A stretch of DNA of 64,000 nt from Flavobacterium hibisci (GCF_020026925.1 NZ_JAIQDW010000009.1:124001-188000), one strand, 5' to 3'; shown: positions 17,524 to 27,033, numbered from the stretch's first letter. Translations and numbers: made by a program. The notes: generated by a model not told the origin, from the letters alone.

Positions 17524-19398
17524 ATGCTAGAGCAAAATCAATACAACGAAGATAATATTCGTTCACTCGATTGGAAGGAACATATTCGTATGCGTCCGGG
17601 TATGTACATCGGGAAATTAGGGGACGGGTCATCACCGGATGATGGTATTTATATTCTTTTAAAAGAGGTTTTAGACAACTGTATCGATGAATTCGTTATG
17701 GGTGCCGGAAAAACTATCGAGGTAAGCATTAAAGATAAAACAGTTTCTGTTCGTGATTACGGACGTGGAATTCCATTGGGTAAAGTGGTCGATGTAGTTT
17801 CGAAAATGAATACCGGAGGAAAGTACGATTCTAAAGCCTTCCAAAAATCAGTTGGTCTGAATGGTGTCGGAACAAAAGCGGTAAACGCATTATCGAATTT
17901 TTTCCGCGTTGAATCGGTTCGTGATGACAAACAAAAAGCAGCAGAATTCTCTGCTGGAAATCTGGTTCAGGAAGAAGACGTTATCGATACTACAAAACGT
18001 AAGGGGACAAAAGTAATTTTTACGCCAGATGAATCGATCTTTAAAAACTATAAATTCCGTTTAGAATACGTAATTAAGATGGTCAAAAACTATTGTTACT
18101 TAAACAATGGTTTGACGATTATTTTTAATGGCGAAAAATACTATTCAGAAAACGGCCTTCGTGATTTATTAGAAGAAACCATCAATGAAGAAGATTTAGA
18201 ATATCCGATCATCCACTTGAAAGATCATGATATCGAAGTCGCATTAACACACAGTAAAACACAATATAGTGAAGAATATCACTCTTTTGTTAATGGTCAA
18301 AATACAACTCAGGGAGGAACGCACTTAGCGGCTTACCGTGAGGCCGTTGTAAAAACCATTCGTGAGTTTTACAATAAGAATTTCGAAGCATCAGATGTTC
18401 GTAAATCGATTGTAAGTGCGATTAGTATTAAAGTCATGGAACCGGTTTTTGAGTCTCAGACCAAAACTAAATTAGGCTCTACAGATATGGGTTCTGACGA
18501 TGGAACTCCACCGGTTTCTGTACGTACATTTGTAAACGATTTTATCAAAACCAAATTAGATAATTATCTACATAAAAACCCAACAACTGCTGAAGCTTTA
18601 TTGCGTAAAATTCTTCAGGCAGAACGCGAGCGTAAAGAATTATCAGGAATTAGAAAACTGGCGACTGACCGTGCTAAAAAAGCCAATCTTCACAATAAAA
18701 AATTAAGAGACTGCCGTGCGCATCTTCCAGATACCAAAAACCCAAGAAACTTAGAAAGTACGCTTTTTATTACCGAGGGAGATTCGGCTTCCGGATCGAT
18801 TACCAAGTCGCGTGACGTGAATACACAAGCCGTTTTCAGTTTGCGTGGTAAGCCTTTGAATTCGTACGGAATGAGCAAGAAAATCGTGTATGAAAACGAA
18901 GAATTCAACTTGCTCCAGGCGGCACTTGATATCGAAGACGGATTAGAAAAATTGCGCTATAACAACATCGTAATCGCAACCGATGCCGATGTCGACGGAA
19001 TGCACATTCGTTTGCTTTTGATTACGTTCTTTTTACAGTTTTTCCCGGAATTAATCAAAGAAGGACATTTGTATATTTTGCAGACACCACTTTTCAGGGT
19101 TCGTAACAAGAAAGAAACAATCTACTGTTATTCTGAAGAAGAAAGAAAAGAAGCGATCGAAAAACTAAAACCAAAACCAGAAATCACGCGATTTAAAGGT
19201 TTGGGAGAGATTTCGCCAGACGAGTTTAAAAACTTTATTGGAGATACGATCCGACTTGATCCGGTTATGATGGATAAAAATACTTCGATTGAGCAATTAT
19301 TATCCTTCTATATGGGAAAAAACACTCCAGATCGACAGGATTTTATTATCAAGAATCTGAAGGTGGAGATTGATGAGCTTGAAGATGCCACTATTTAA
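17524..19398 (+). CDS. parE: DNA topoisomerase IV subunit B
   Basis: The 624-residue ATPase subunit of a type IIA topoisomerase. The GHKL ATPase domain shows [26 protein letters not shown] and [12 protein letters not shown]. The transducer domain follows, then the TOPRIM motifs [10 protein letters not shown] and [13 protein letters not shown]. It partners with the ParC subunit at 21108 to decatenate daughter chromosomes. ParE rather than GyrB is chosen from its pairing with a ParC-type subunit and its short length. Two unrelated genes separate it from parC. A near-consensus -7 element (TACATTAG) lies upstream. Confidence 0.93.
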   Translation: MLEQNQYNEDNIRSLDWKEHIRMRPGMYIGKLGDGSSPDDGIYILLKEVLDNCIDEFVMGAGKTIEVSIKDKTVSVRDYGRGIPLGKVVDVVSKMNTGGKYDSKAFQKSVGLNGVGTKAVNALSNFFRVESVRDDKQKAAEFSAGNLVQEEDVIDTTKRKGTKVIFTPDESIFKNYKFRLEYVIKMVKNYCYLNNGLTIIFNGEKYYSENGLRDLLEETINEEDLEYPIIHLKDHDIEVALTHSKTQYSEEYHSFVNGQNTTQGGTHLAAYREAVVKTIREFYNKNFEASDVRKSIVSAISIKVMEPVFESQTKTKLGSTDMGSDDGTPPVSVRTFVNDFIKTKLDNYLHKNPTTAEALLRKILQAERERKELSGIRKLATDRAKKANLHNKKLRDCRAHLPDTKNPRNLESTLFITEGDSASGSITKSRDVNTQAVFSLRGKPLNSYGMSKKIVYENEEFNLLQAALDIEDGLEKLRYNNIVIATDADVDGMHIRLLLITFFLQFFPELIKEGHLYILQTPLFRVRNKKETIYCYSEEERKEAIEKLKPKPEITRFKGLGEISPDEFKNFIGDTIRLDPVMMDKNTSIEQLLSFYMGKNTPDRQDFIIKNLKVEIDELEDATI

Positions 19399-19409
19399 AA
19401 AACATACTA

Positions 19410-20480
19410 TTGTCAAGCGATCTTCAAAATAATTTTATATTTCAGCAAGTAGTTGAGCTATTGCAAAATGCCCGACAGCAGGTTTTGCGTGCCGTAAATT
19501 CAACAATGACAATTACTTATTTTGAAATTGGAAGAATAATTGTTGAAGAAGAGCAAAATGGAAAAAATAGAGCTGAATATGGGAAACAGCTTTTAAAAAG
19601 TCTTTCTCAGCGATTGACAAAGGAGTTTGGTAAAGGATTTTCTGTTGATGTTTTAGAAAGAATTAGGAAGTTTCATTTAATTTATTCAAAATCTGCAACA
19701 CTGTCGCAGATTTTGGAAATTGAAAATTCCGAGACAGTGTTGCGGAAATCTGGAAATCCCGAAAATCAAAAATTACTTTATAGTTTTTTCACATTATCTT
19801 GGTCTCATTACTCTTTTTTAATGCGAATTGATGATGAAAAGGAAAGACGTTTTTACGAAATAGAATCTGAAAAATACAATTGGAGTCTAAGAGAATTAAA
19901 ACGTCAATACGATTCTGCACTCTATACAAGATTGGCTTTAAGCCGGGATAAAGAAGGAATATTAAAACTTTCAGAACAAGGACAAATTATCGAAAAGCCA
20001 AAAGATATAATTAAAGATCCTTATATTCTTGAATTTTTAGGATTGCCAGAATTGCATCAATATTCAGAATCTCAATTAGAGGAAGAGATCATTAATAAAC
20101 TGGAGCATTTCTTATTAGAATTAGGTCATGGTTTTACTTTTGTTGGGAGACAGCAAAGAATTACTTTTGATGATAAACATTTTAGAATTGACTTAGTTTT
20201 CTATAACAGAATATTAAAATGTTTTGTTCTTATTGATTTAAAAATCGGAGAATTAAAACATCAGGATTTAGGTCAAATGCAGATGTATGTTAACTATTAT
20301 GACAGAGAAATGCGCTTGGAAGATGAGAACAAAACTATTGGAATTGTTCTTTGTCAAAATAAAAGTGAAGCTGTGGTAAAATATACATTGCCTGAAAACA
20401 ATGAACATATTTTTGCTAGTAAATACAAGACTGTTTTGCCAAGTGTTGAGGTTCTGAGAGAACTTCTTCAAAATAAATAG
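19410..20480 (+). CDS. YhcG/DUF1016-family PDDEXK nuclease-like protein
   Basis: The 356-residue protein has the DUF1016 N-terminal helical domain (NARQQVLRAVNSTMTITYFEIG) and the C-terminal PD-(D/E)XK nuclease fold. Candidate catalytic residues are D261 (FRIDLVFYN) and D276-x-K278 (LIDLKIGE), followed by LGQMQMYVNYYDRE. The more usual ELK is DLK here. The start is TTG at 19410, 11 nt after parE, because the N-terminal domain needs residues upstream of the first ATG. No restriction-modification genes adjoin. The family is linked to mobile defence loci and nucleic-acid processing, so acquisition between parE and parC is plausible. Confidence 0.87.
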   Translation: MSSDLQNNFIFQQVVELLQNARQQVLRAVNSTMTITYFEIGRIIVEEEQNGKNRAEYGKQLLKSLSQRLTKEFGKGFSVDVLERIRKFHLIYSKSATLSQILEIENSETVLRKSGNPENQKLLYSFFTLSWSHYSFLMRIDDEKERRFYEIESEKYNWSLRELKRQYDSALYTRLALSRDKEGILKLSEQGQIIEKPKDIIKDPYILEFLGLPELHQYSESQLEEEIINKLEHFLLELGHGFTFVGRQQRITFDDKHFRIDLVFYNRILKCFVLIDLKIGELKHQDLGQMQMYVNYYDREMRLEDENKTIGIVLCQNKSEAVVKYTLPENNEHIFASKYKTVLPSVEVLRELLQNK

Positions 20481-20490
20481 AGAGCGATAA

Positions 20491-21111
20491 ATGAAGAAAA
20501 TTATATTTTTGATCGTAACCTTACTTTTAATTTCTTGTAAAAAGAATGATACAGATAAAACATATAGTAAAGTAATTAATAAAAGAGAGTTTCCAATAAA
20601 GAATTATTCTAAGATTGAACTGATTTCTTATTATAATAGAAATTATTGGGATACTAAATTTAAAGGAGAATTTCCAATTCACAAAGTATTAGTAGATAAA
20701 TATAAATTAACTTTCGACAGTACAATGATACAGGAAAGAGTTGTTTTAAATAAAATTCAGGAAAAAGAGCTTTTGAATTTAATGATAAGTGATAGTTGTT
20801 CACTTGATCAAATTGAGTCAGCTTGCTATAATCCTAGACACATGATTCTGTTTAGAGATAATAAAAACAGAATTATTGGTTATAATGAGTTTTGCTTAGA
20901 ATGTCAAAGCTCAAGAGCTTCAGATAATTTAGAAGATTTTCAAAGCTATTGTTATTATGATATGAGTAACTTATTTAAAAAATTTGGAATTACACTTTTT
21001 GTAGAAAATGATGATCCAAAAGCAATAGCGAAAGAAGAAGCATTCGCAGAAAAAATTTGGCAATCAAAGCGATTAAATAAAAATACTGAAATAATTCAGC
21101 ATAAAAAATGA
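20491..21111 (+). CDS. Small lipoprotein of unknown function
   Basis: The 206 residues begin with a lipoprotein signal whose lipobox is LLISC (C16). The mature protein is lysine-rich and more AT-rich in codon use than the flanking topoisomerase genes. It contains several cysteines (for example CSLDQIESACYNP and CLECQSS). I recognise no family. It lies 10 bp after the DUF1016 gene and overlaps parC by 4 nt (ATGA), so it is co-transcribed with both topoisomerase genes. Confidence 0.8.
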   Translation: MKKIIFLIVTLLLISCKKNDTDKTYSKVINKREFPIKNYSKIELISYYNRNYWDTKFKGEFPIHKVLVDKYKLTFDSTMIQERVVLNKIQEKELLNLMISDSCSLDQIESACYNPRHMILFRDNKNRIIGYNEFCLECQSSRASDNLEDFQSYCYYDMSNLFKKFGITLFVENDDPKAIAKEEAFAEKIWQSKRLNKNTEIIQHKK

Positions 21112-23828
21112 AAGACGAAGAAGACGACAACTTAATTCCAAACGACGACGAGAATAATCAGGATGAAAACCAGATTGATGATAATCAAAATGGGGATGAT
21201 GATGAGATTATTGATGTAGATGCTAAAAACTTTGAAGGACAGCATTTTTACGAAAATCAGGAAGAAGAAGGCGAAGACGTTATTACGAAAGTAACCGGAA
21301 TGTACAAAGACTGGTTCCTGGATTATGCTTCGTACGTAATTCTGGAACGCGCTGTACCTGCAATCGAAGACGGTTTTAAACCAGTTCAGCGTCGTATTAT
21401 GCACTCTTTGAAAGAGCTGGATGATGGCCGTTATAATAAAGTTGCCAATGTAGTTGGGCACACCATGCAGTATCACCCTCACGGAGATGCTAGTATTGGC
21501 GATGCAATGGTACAGATTGGCCAAAAAGATTTATTGATTGACTGTCAGGGAAACTGGGGTAATATTTTAACAGGTGACGGTGCTGCAGCACCCCGTTATA
21601 TCGAAGCACGTTTATCCAAATTTGCTTTAGAGGTCCTGTATTCTCCAAAAATCACTGAATGGGGATTGTCATACGATGGTAGAAAAGCCGAGCCAATTAA
21701 TCTTCCTGTAAAATTCCCATTGCTTTTGGCGCAGGGAGCAGAAGGTATTGCGGTTGGTTTATCAACAAAAGTTTTACCTCATAACTTTAACGAATTAATT
21801 GACGCTTCGATTAAAATCTTAAAAGGAAAACCGTTTACGCTCTATCCTGATTTTATGACGCAGGGTATTGCCGACGTTTCGAATTACAATGACGGAATGC
21901 GTGGCGGGCGTGTGCGGGTGCGTGCTAAGATTTCCCAATTAGACAAAAATACACTGGTGATTACACAGATTCCGTTTTCTACCAATACTTCGAGTTTGAT
22001 TGATAGTATTTTGAAAGCCAATGAAAAAGGTAAAATCAAAATCAAAAAAATTGAAGACAACACTGCAGCAGATGTTGAGATTTTAATTCATCTTTTCCCA
22101 GGGGTTTCACCGGATAAAACTATTGATGCTTTATTTGCATTTACAGCCTGCGAAACCTCTGTAGCACCTTTAGGTTGTGTTATTGAAGATAATAAACCCT
22201 TGTTTATCGGTGTTTCTCAAATGTTGAAAATTTCTACGGAAAGAACAGTTGAGTTACTTAAGCAAGAGCTTGAAATCCAATTAGAAGAATTAAAAAACAA
22301 ATGGCATTTTTCTACTCTGGAGAAAATCTTCATTCGCGAAGAAATGTACATTGATTTCAAATTATACGGCGACAGGGAATCCCTTTACAAATATTTGTAT
22401 GACCGTTTTGAGCCTTTCAAAAAATCATTCGTAAGAGAAATCAATGATGATGATTTGCAAAGACTGACTCAGATTCCGATGATTCGTATTACCCGTTTTG
22501 ACTCTGATAAAGCCGATGAATTGATTTCGAGGTTAGAAGAAGAAATGAAAGAGGTCGAATACAATCTGGAACATCTTACCGATTTTGCCATTTCTTATTT
22601 CACTAAGTTAAAAGAGAAATACGGAAAAGGGCGCGAACGCCAGACTGAACTTCGTGTTTTTGATAATGTTGAAGCCACAAAAGTAGTTCTAAGAAACACC
22701 AAATTATACGTAAACCGCGAAGAAGGTTTCGTAGGAACCAGCTTAAAAAAAGACGAATACGTTGGAGACTGTTCTGATATTGATGATGTCATTGTGTTTT
22801 TGCGTGATGGCACAATGATGATTACAAAAGTTGATAGCAAAACGTTTGTGGGTAAAGACATTATACATGTTGCAGTATTTGATAAAAGCGATAAACGCAC
22901 CATTTACAACATGATTTATCGTGATGGAAAATCGGGTCCGTCTTATATTAAACGTTTCAATGTTAGCGGAGTCACCAGAGACAAAGCGTATGATTTAACG
23001 AATGGCACCAAAGGTTCTCAGGTTGTTTATTTCTCGCACAATCCGAACGGTGAAGCTGAAGTTGTGACGATTTTATTGCGCCAGATTGGAACAATCAAAA
23101 AACTGAAATTTGATATTGATTTTGCGAAATTAGCTATCAAAGGACGTAGTTCGAAAGGAAATCTGGTTACCAAATATCCAATCAAGAAAATCGAATTAAA
23201 AGAAAAAGGAATTTCCACTTTATTGCCTAGAAAAGTCTGGTTTGATGATACCGTTAAACGTCTAAACGTTGACGGAAGAGGAGAATTACTGGGCGAATTC
23301 AAACCAACCGACAAGATTTTGGTTATCAGTCAATCCGGTAAATTAAAAGTAATTATTCCGGAGTTATCTACTCACTTTGAAGAAGATATGATTGTGCTGG
23401 AAAAGTGGAAACCTAAGAAACCAATTTCTGCGATTTATTACGATGGTGAAAAAGAGCGCTACTTCTTAAAGCGTTTCCTTGTGGAAAATGAAGGCAAAGA
23501 AGAAAGCTTCATTACCGATCATCCGAATTCTCAGTTGGAAATTGTATCAACAGATTATCGTCCGGTGGCACAATTGGTTTTTGCAAAAGTAAAAGGTGTT
23601 CAGAAAGAAGATCTTCATATTGATGTAGCAGACTTTATAGCCGTAAAAGGTTTTAAAGCTTTAGGAAATCAATTAACAACAGAAAAGTTAAGACAAGTCA
23701 ATTTATTAGAACCGCTTCCTTACGAAGAACCTGTTGAAGAAGTTCCAGAAAGACCTGAAATTTCAGAAGACGATCCTGTAGAAACTGAATTAGATGATGA
23801 TGGCCAGATTGGTCTGGTTTTAGAATAA
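21108..23828 (+). CDS. parC: DNA topoisomerase IV subunit A
   Basis: The 906-residue breakage-reunion subunit. The catalytic tyrosine is Y164 in APRYIEARLS, and the helix before it reads HPHGDASIGDAM. The GyrA-Ser83 equivalent is Ala128 while the Asp87 equivalent is D132. A very acidic N-terminal extension (about residues 1-57, mostly D/E/N/Q) precedes the core. The C-terminal domain has beta-pinwheel-like repeats and an acidic tail. The GyrA-box motif (QRRGGKG) is not seen, which favours ParC over GyrA. A clear terminator follows. Confidence 0.92.
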   Translation: MKDEEDDNLIPNDDENNQDENQIDDNQNGDDDEIIDVDAKNFEGQHFYENQEEEGEDVITKVTGMYKDWFLDYASYVILERAVPAIEDGFKPVQRRIMHSLKELDDGRYNKVANVVGHTMQYHPHGDASIGDAMVQIGQKDLLIDCQGNWGNILTGDGAAAPRYIEARLSKFALEVLYSPKITEWGLSYDGRKAEPINLPVKFPLLLAQGAEGIAVGLSTKVLPHNFNELIDASIKILKGKPFTLYPDFMTQGIADVSNYNDGMRGGRVRVRAKISQLDKNTLVITQIPFSTNTSSLIDSILKANEKGKIKIKKIEDNTAADVEILIHLFPGVSPDKTIDALFAFTACETSVAPLGCVIEDNKPLFIGVSQMLKISTERTVELLKQELEIQLEELKNKWHFSTLEKIFIREEMYIDFKLYGDRESLYKYLYDRFEPFKKSFVREINDDDLQRLTQIPMIRITRFDSDKADELISRLEEEMKEVEYNLEHLTDFAISYFTKLKEKYGKGRERQTELRVFDNVEATKVVLRNTKLYVNREEGFVGTSLKKDEYVGDCSDIDDVIVFLRDGTMMITKVDSKTFVGKDIIHVAVFDKSDKRTIYNMIYRDGKSGPSYIKRFNVSGVTRDKAYDLTNGTKGSQVVYFSHNPNGEAEVVTILLRQIGTIKKLKFDIDFAKLAIKGRSSKGNLVTKYPIKKIELKEKGISTLLPRKVWFDDTVKRLNVDGRGELLGEFKPTDKILVISQSGKLKVIIPELSTHFEEDMIVLEKWKPKKPISAIYYDGEKERYFLKRFLVENEGKEESFITDHPNSQLEIVSTDYRPVAQLVFAKVKGVQKEDLHIDVADFIAVKGFKALGNQLTTEKLRQVNLLEPLPYEEPVEEVPERPEISEDDPVETELDDDGQIGLVLE

Positions 23829-23850
23829 TTTCAAAATAGAAATATACAAA

Positions 23851-23884
23851 AAATGCCCTTTTCGAAAAAAGGGCATTTTTTTTT
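23851..23884 (+). terminator. Hairpin terminator after parC
   Basis: AAATGCCCTTTT and AAAAAAGGGCATTT pair around a CG loop and are followed by nine or more T residues. Confidence 0.88.
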
Positions 23885-23889
23885 ACTTA

Positions 23890-24048
23890 GAGCCTGTTTA
23901 AATTTTATCTAATTGCTTTTTACGGCTTATTTTCCGCTATATTTCGTTAAATTTACTCAAAAATAAGTCTATTATTATTTCAAAATTTGCCTCATCTATC
24001 GAAAAATAATCTCATAAAAATCTAAATATTTAAAATTTAAACAGGCTC
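23890..24048. mobile_element. MITE-like element with 17-bp terminal inverted repeats and TTA duplication
   Basis: The left end GAGCCTGTTTAAATTTT (23890-23906) is exactly reverse-complementary to the right end at 24032-24048. Both ends are flanked by TTA (23887-23889 and 24049-24051), as expected for a 3-bp target duplication. The 159-bp interior is AT-rich with no ORF. This is the structure of a non-autonomous transposon remnant. The parent transposase is not in the window. The right flank touches the bcp stop codon. Confidence 0.75.
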
Positions 24049-24052
24049 TTAA

Positions 24053-24505
24053 TTATTTCAAAATTTGAGCTGCATGTTCTTTTGTTTTTACCTGTGAAAT
24101 AACCTCATCGATTATTCCGTTTTCGTCAATTACGAAAGTAGTCCTGTGAATTCCGTCATATTCTTTTCCCATGAATTTCTTTGGTCCCCAAACTCCAAAA
24201 GCATTGATTACTGATTTGTCTTCATCTGCCAAAAGCGGAAAAGGAAATTCGTATTTGTCTTTGAATTTTAATTGCGCCTTCTGACTATCAGCACTTACAC
24301 CTAAAAGTTCGTAATTATTAGCTTTAAAACGCTCAAAATTATCCCTTAAATCACAGGCTTCTGCGGTACAGCCCGGTGTGCTTGCTTTGGGATAAAAGAA
24401 AACGACCAGCTTTTTTCCTTTATAATCTGCCAGTGTATGTGTTTTTCCGTCCTGATCTGTTCCTGAAAAATTGGGGGCTTTATCCCCTTTTTGTAATGTC
24501 GTCAT
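24053..24505 (-). CDS. bcp: Thioredoxin-dependent peroxiredoxin (Bcp/PrxQ)
   Basis: The 150-residue cytoplasmic peroxidase reduces hydroperoxides using thioredoxin. The peroxidatic cysteine is C46 in ASTPGCTAEAC and the resolving cysteine is C51, the atypical 2-Cys PrxQ arrangement. GDKAPNFSGTDQDGK opens the fold and HRTTFVIDENG closes it. The length is standard. Its 3' end lies 4 bp from the MITE-like element, so that element does not interrupt it. It is divergent from nth. Confidence 0.95.
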   Translation of the reverse strand: MTTLQKGDKAPNFSGTDQDGKTHTLADYKGKKLVVFFYPKASTPGCTAEACDLRDNFERFKANNYELLGVSADSQKAQLKFKDKYEFPFPLLADEDKSVINAFGVWGPKKFMGKEYDGIHRTTFVIDENGIIDEVISQVKTKEHAAQILK

Positions 24506-24544
24506 GTTTTATAATTGTTAATTATGAATTGTTACTTGTTTTCT

Positions 24545-24690
24545 GCCCCGGATTACAGTGAAAACCCCGGAATTGTGAAAGTTTACATTTTTTGCATTAA
24601 GAAAGCGACCAGCGGAAGCTCTTGTTAATGCTTAAAAATGTTACTTTGACAATGAGGAGTTGAAACGGAAAGCCGGATTAGGCACATCAT
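24545..24690. repeat. Possible degenerate dispersed intergenic repeat
   Basis: This stretch between bcp and nth is locally richer in G and C than other gaps here. It contains CCCCGGATTACAG, GAAAACCCCGG, GACCAGCGGAAGCTC and GGAAAGCCGGATTAGGC. From memory these pieces resemble a decayed intergenic repeat seen in Flavobacterium genomes. No ORF is convincing in it. Confidence 0.35.
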
Positions 24691-24728
24691 TAAAATTATA
24701 CTATTTTTACAGTAATAAAAATACGGAA

Positions 24729-25385
24729 ATGAATAAAGAAGCCCGAGTACAATTTGTTATAAATACGTTAAAAGAACTCTACCCTACTATACCTGTCCCA
24801 CTTGACCACAAAGATCCTTATACCTTATTGATAGCAGTATTGCTTTCGGCACAATGTACAGATGTGCGTGTGAATCAGATTACGCCTTTATTATTTGCTA
24901 AGGCCGATAACCCATATGATATGGTAAAAATGTCTATAGAAGAAATTAAGGAAATTATTCGTCCGTGCGGGTTGTCACCAATGAAATCAAAAGGGATTCA
25001 CGGATTATCTGAAATTTTAATTGAAAAACATAACGGAGAAGTTCCTCAGAGTTTTGAGGCTCTTGAAGCTTTGCCGGCTGTTGGCCATAAGACAGCAAGT
25101 GTGGTAATGTCTCAGGCATTTGGGGTTCCGGCATTTCCGGTTGATACACATATACACAGATTGATGTACCGATGGAATCTTTCGAACGGAAAAAATGTAG
25201 CCCAGACAGAAAAAGATGCTAAAAGATTATTTCCAAGAGATTTATGGAATGATTTACACTTGCAGATTATCTGGTACGGACGTGAATATTCTCCTGCAAG
25301 GGGCTGGAGTCTGGAAAAAGATATTATTACGAGAACTATTGGAAAAAAATCAATAATAGAAGAAGCTGCCAAAAAGAAAGTTTAG
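24729..25385 (+). CDS. nth: Endonuclease III homologue lacking the Fe-S cluster loop
   Basis: Starting at the ATG at 24729, this gives 218 residues. The helix-hairpin-helix reads LEALPAVGHKTASVV with catalytic K121, and the catalytic Asp is D139 in FPVDTHIHR. It would therefore act as a base-excision glycosylase/AP lyase on oxidised pyrimidines. The C-terminal region, where most Nth proteins have a four-cysteine [4Fe-4S] loop, reads IIWYGREYSPARGWSLEKD and has no cysteine. The only cysteines are C43 and C80. A 5' extension to 24660 is open but overlaps the repeat-like sequence and is unlikely to be coding. Confidence 0.9.
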   Translation: MNKEARVQFVINTLKELYPTIPVPLDHKDPYTLLIAVLLSAQCTDVRVNQITPLLFAKADNPYDMVKMSIEEIKEIIRPCGLSPMKSKGIHGLSEILIEKHNGEVPQSFEALEALPAVGHKTASVVMSQAFGVPAFPVDTHIHRLMYRWNLSNGKNVAQTEKDAKRLFPRDLWNDLHLQIIWYGREYSPARGWSLEKDIITRTIGKKSIIEEAAKKKV

Positions 25386-25400
25386 CAGCTTCCTTAGAAA

Positions 25401-26465
25401 TTATTTACTGTTTTTCAAAGCATTATATTCATTAGTCATTTCCAGAGCTCTGTAGATGCCTAAAAGTGATTTTTTTGCTTCTTCATTGGCTGGTTCGATA
25501 ATTAAAGCCTTTTTAAGAATCGGTATTGCACTTTTTACGATCTCATCTTTTTTAGCATTTAATTCATCATATTGTTTTACCTCTTTTGGAGTATTTCCCA
25601 GTGCATTCATCTGATCTACCAATGCCTTTTTTAATTCCATTTTGACAAAAACGAGATTAATGCAACAATTAATACAATTAGGATTTACATGTAAAGCATC
25701 CTGATAATTTTTTTCTGCATTAGCAAAATCATTTCTCTCCAAATATGAAAAAGCCAGATTAGTTAAAACTTCTTCTCTTTTTGAAGGAGGCGAAAAATTT
25801 CTGGGTTTCTCATATACACCTTCACTAACGGCCAAATCACGCGCACCTAAAGAAACGAATGCATCTTCTACTTTTGTCTTTTTATGAGTTGCATAAAAAA
25901 TAGTTCCTGTTCCTGTATAGTTCTTTTTTTTAAGTTCCTCGTAATATTTGATAGATGAAACATAATCTTTACCTGTTAGGGAAGCAGCTGCTGCATTGTA
26001 TAAGTTTAAGGTATCTTTTTTATCAAATAAGTAAACTTCATAACTCTTATCAGCACTTTCTTTGTATTTCCCTTCTTTGAAATCGCTAATTGCACCCTTA
26101 ACGAGTTTTGATTTAATATCTTTTAAAGCTAAATCTGCCTTAAAAGCATATTTGTAATGACGTGAATCATTTTCATACAAAAGTACGTCCTGATATGCCC
26201 CAGAAGCCAATGTAAAATTATTTTTAGGATCTATGTCCTTATTCGCTAAATCTTTATGACTATTTCCTTTTAAATAAAAAAAATCAGATTTGGTTACGTC
26301 AGGAGCATTTACGATAAGATATTCAATTTTTTTTAAAATTGTTAATGACTCTTCGATTTTTCCTTTATCATAAAAAGACTGAGCTTCTTTTATTTGATCT
26401 TTTTGTGCAAATACCCCAACATTTACCAATAACAGAAAGGATAGTATTTTAATATTATTTTTCAT
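25401..26465 (-). CDS. Secreted TPR-repeat protein, paralogue A
   Basis: The start is the ATG at 26465, giving 354 residues with a signal peptide (NVGVFAQ-K). TPR-like repeats fill the rest. It is closely similar over its whole length to the protein at 27034-28098 (also 354 residues), sharing KSYEVYLFDKKDT-like and YNAAAA segments. In the best TPR unit this copy reads NPNCINCCINLVFV where the other reads NPNYIDAYINLAYL, so consensus tyrosine and alanine positions became cysteine. It is a periplasmic scaffold by inference, with no known partner. Confidence 0.85.
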   Translation of the reverse strand: MKNNIKILSFLLLVNVGVFAQKDQIKEAQSFYDKGKIEESLTILKKIEYLIVNAPDVTKSDFFYLKGNSHKDLANKDIDPKNNFTLASGAYQDVLLYENDSRHYKYAFKADLALKDIKSKLVKGAISDFKEGKYKESADKSYEVYLFDKKDTLNLYNAAAASLTGKDYVSSIKYYEELKKKNYTGTGTIFYATHKKTKVEDAFVSLGARDLAVSEGVYEKPRNFSPPSKREEVLTNLAFSYLERNDFANAEKNYQDALHVNPNCINCCINLVFVKMELKKALVDQMNALGNTPKEVKQYDELNAKKDEIVKSAIPILKKALIIEPANEEAKKSLLGIYRALEMTNEYNALKNSK

Positions 26466-27033
26466 TTTTTGTTTAGTTTGATTATTAAATAATTGATTAA
26501 TTGCATGTAGTATACATTTAAAAGGCACAAACAAAACAAAATAAATTATCGTAGTTTTTTTTCATAGATGGTAAAATTGGTGCTTTAAATTTTTATTTTA
26601 TTATTATTTCTTTTTATTCTGACTCATTTCTAATCAGACAAATTTAGGTCTATTAATTGGTACAAAATAAAAGCTTTTTTTCAATAACCTAAAGATAAAA
26701 ATCAGACAAACGAACAAAGCACTAAACTTTAACACGGTAATAATAAAAATCCTAATTAAAGCACAATTACTTTAACTAATTAAAAATTTAAACAGCAAAT
26801 CCTGTTATTTATGTCACCACACATTTAAATTGATTATCTATTTTATCATTAAATTATTGCATAAAAAAGCTCACTATCAGTATTTTCATACGAATAGTGA
26901 GCTTTGATGCAAAATGCCGATTTGGTTTTTATTTCGAAATAAAAAATCTCGATAAAACTAAAGTCTTTAAAGTTTAAAATTTAACCCCCTAAGCCTCTTT
27001 TGAACAATTAATATCTAATAAAATTCATTGTTA
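26466..27033. other. 568-bp gap between the two TPR paralogues
   Basis: AT-rich and non-coding as far as I can see. It holds the terminator of the upstream TPR gene (26863-26905) and presumably the promoter of paralogue A. I found no clean TAnnTTTG element within it. Confidence 0.5.
26863..26905 (-). terminator. Hairpin terminator after TPR paralogue B
   Basis: On the minus strand AAAGCTCACTAT pairs with ATAGTGAGCTTT and is followed by TTTTTTAT. Hairpin and flanking sequence (to about 26945) are related to the terminator at 28513-28556. Confidence 0.8.

Noticed and set aside
19695..19745. Inverted repeat AACACTGTC/GACAGTGTT inside the DUF1016 gene
   Set aside because: It lies in the coding sequence at a linker between domains, only 9-bp arms; probably chance or codon-level duplication.
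21132..21524. 130-codon antisense frame at the parC 5' end
   Set aside because: It arises from the acidic, low-complexity parC N-terminus; hydrophobic runs are the complement of Asp/Glu/Asn codons.
24660..24728. N-terminal extension of endonuclease III
   Set aside because: It translates repeat-like sequence, and the family N-terminus fits the ATG at 24729.
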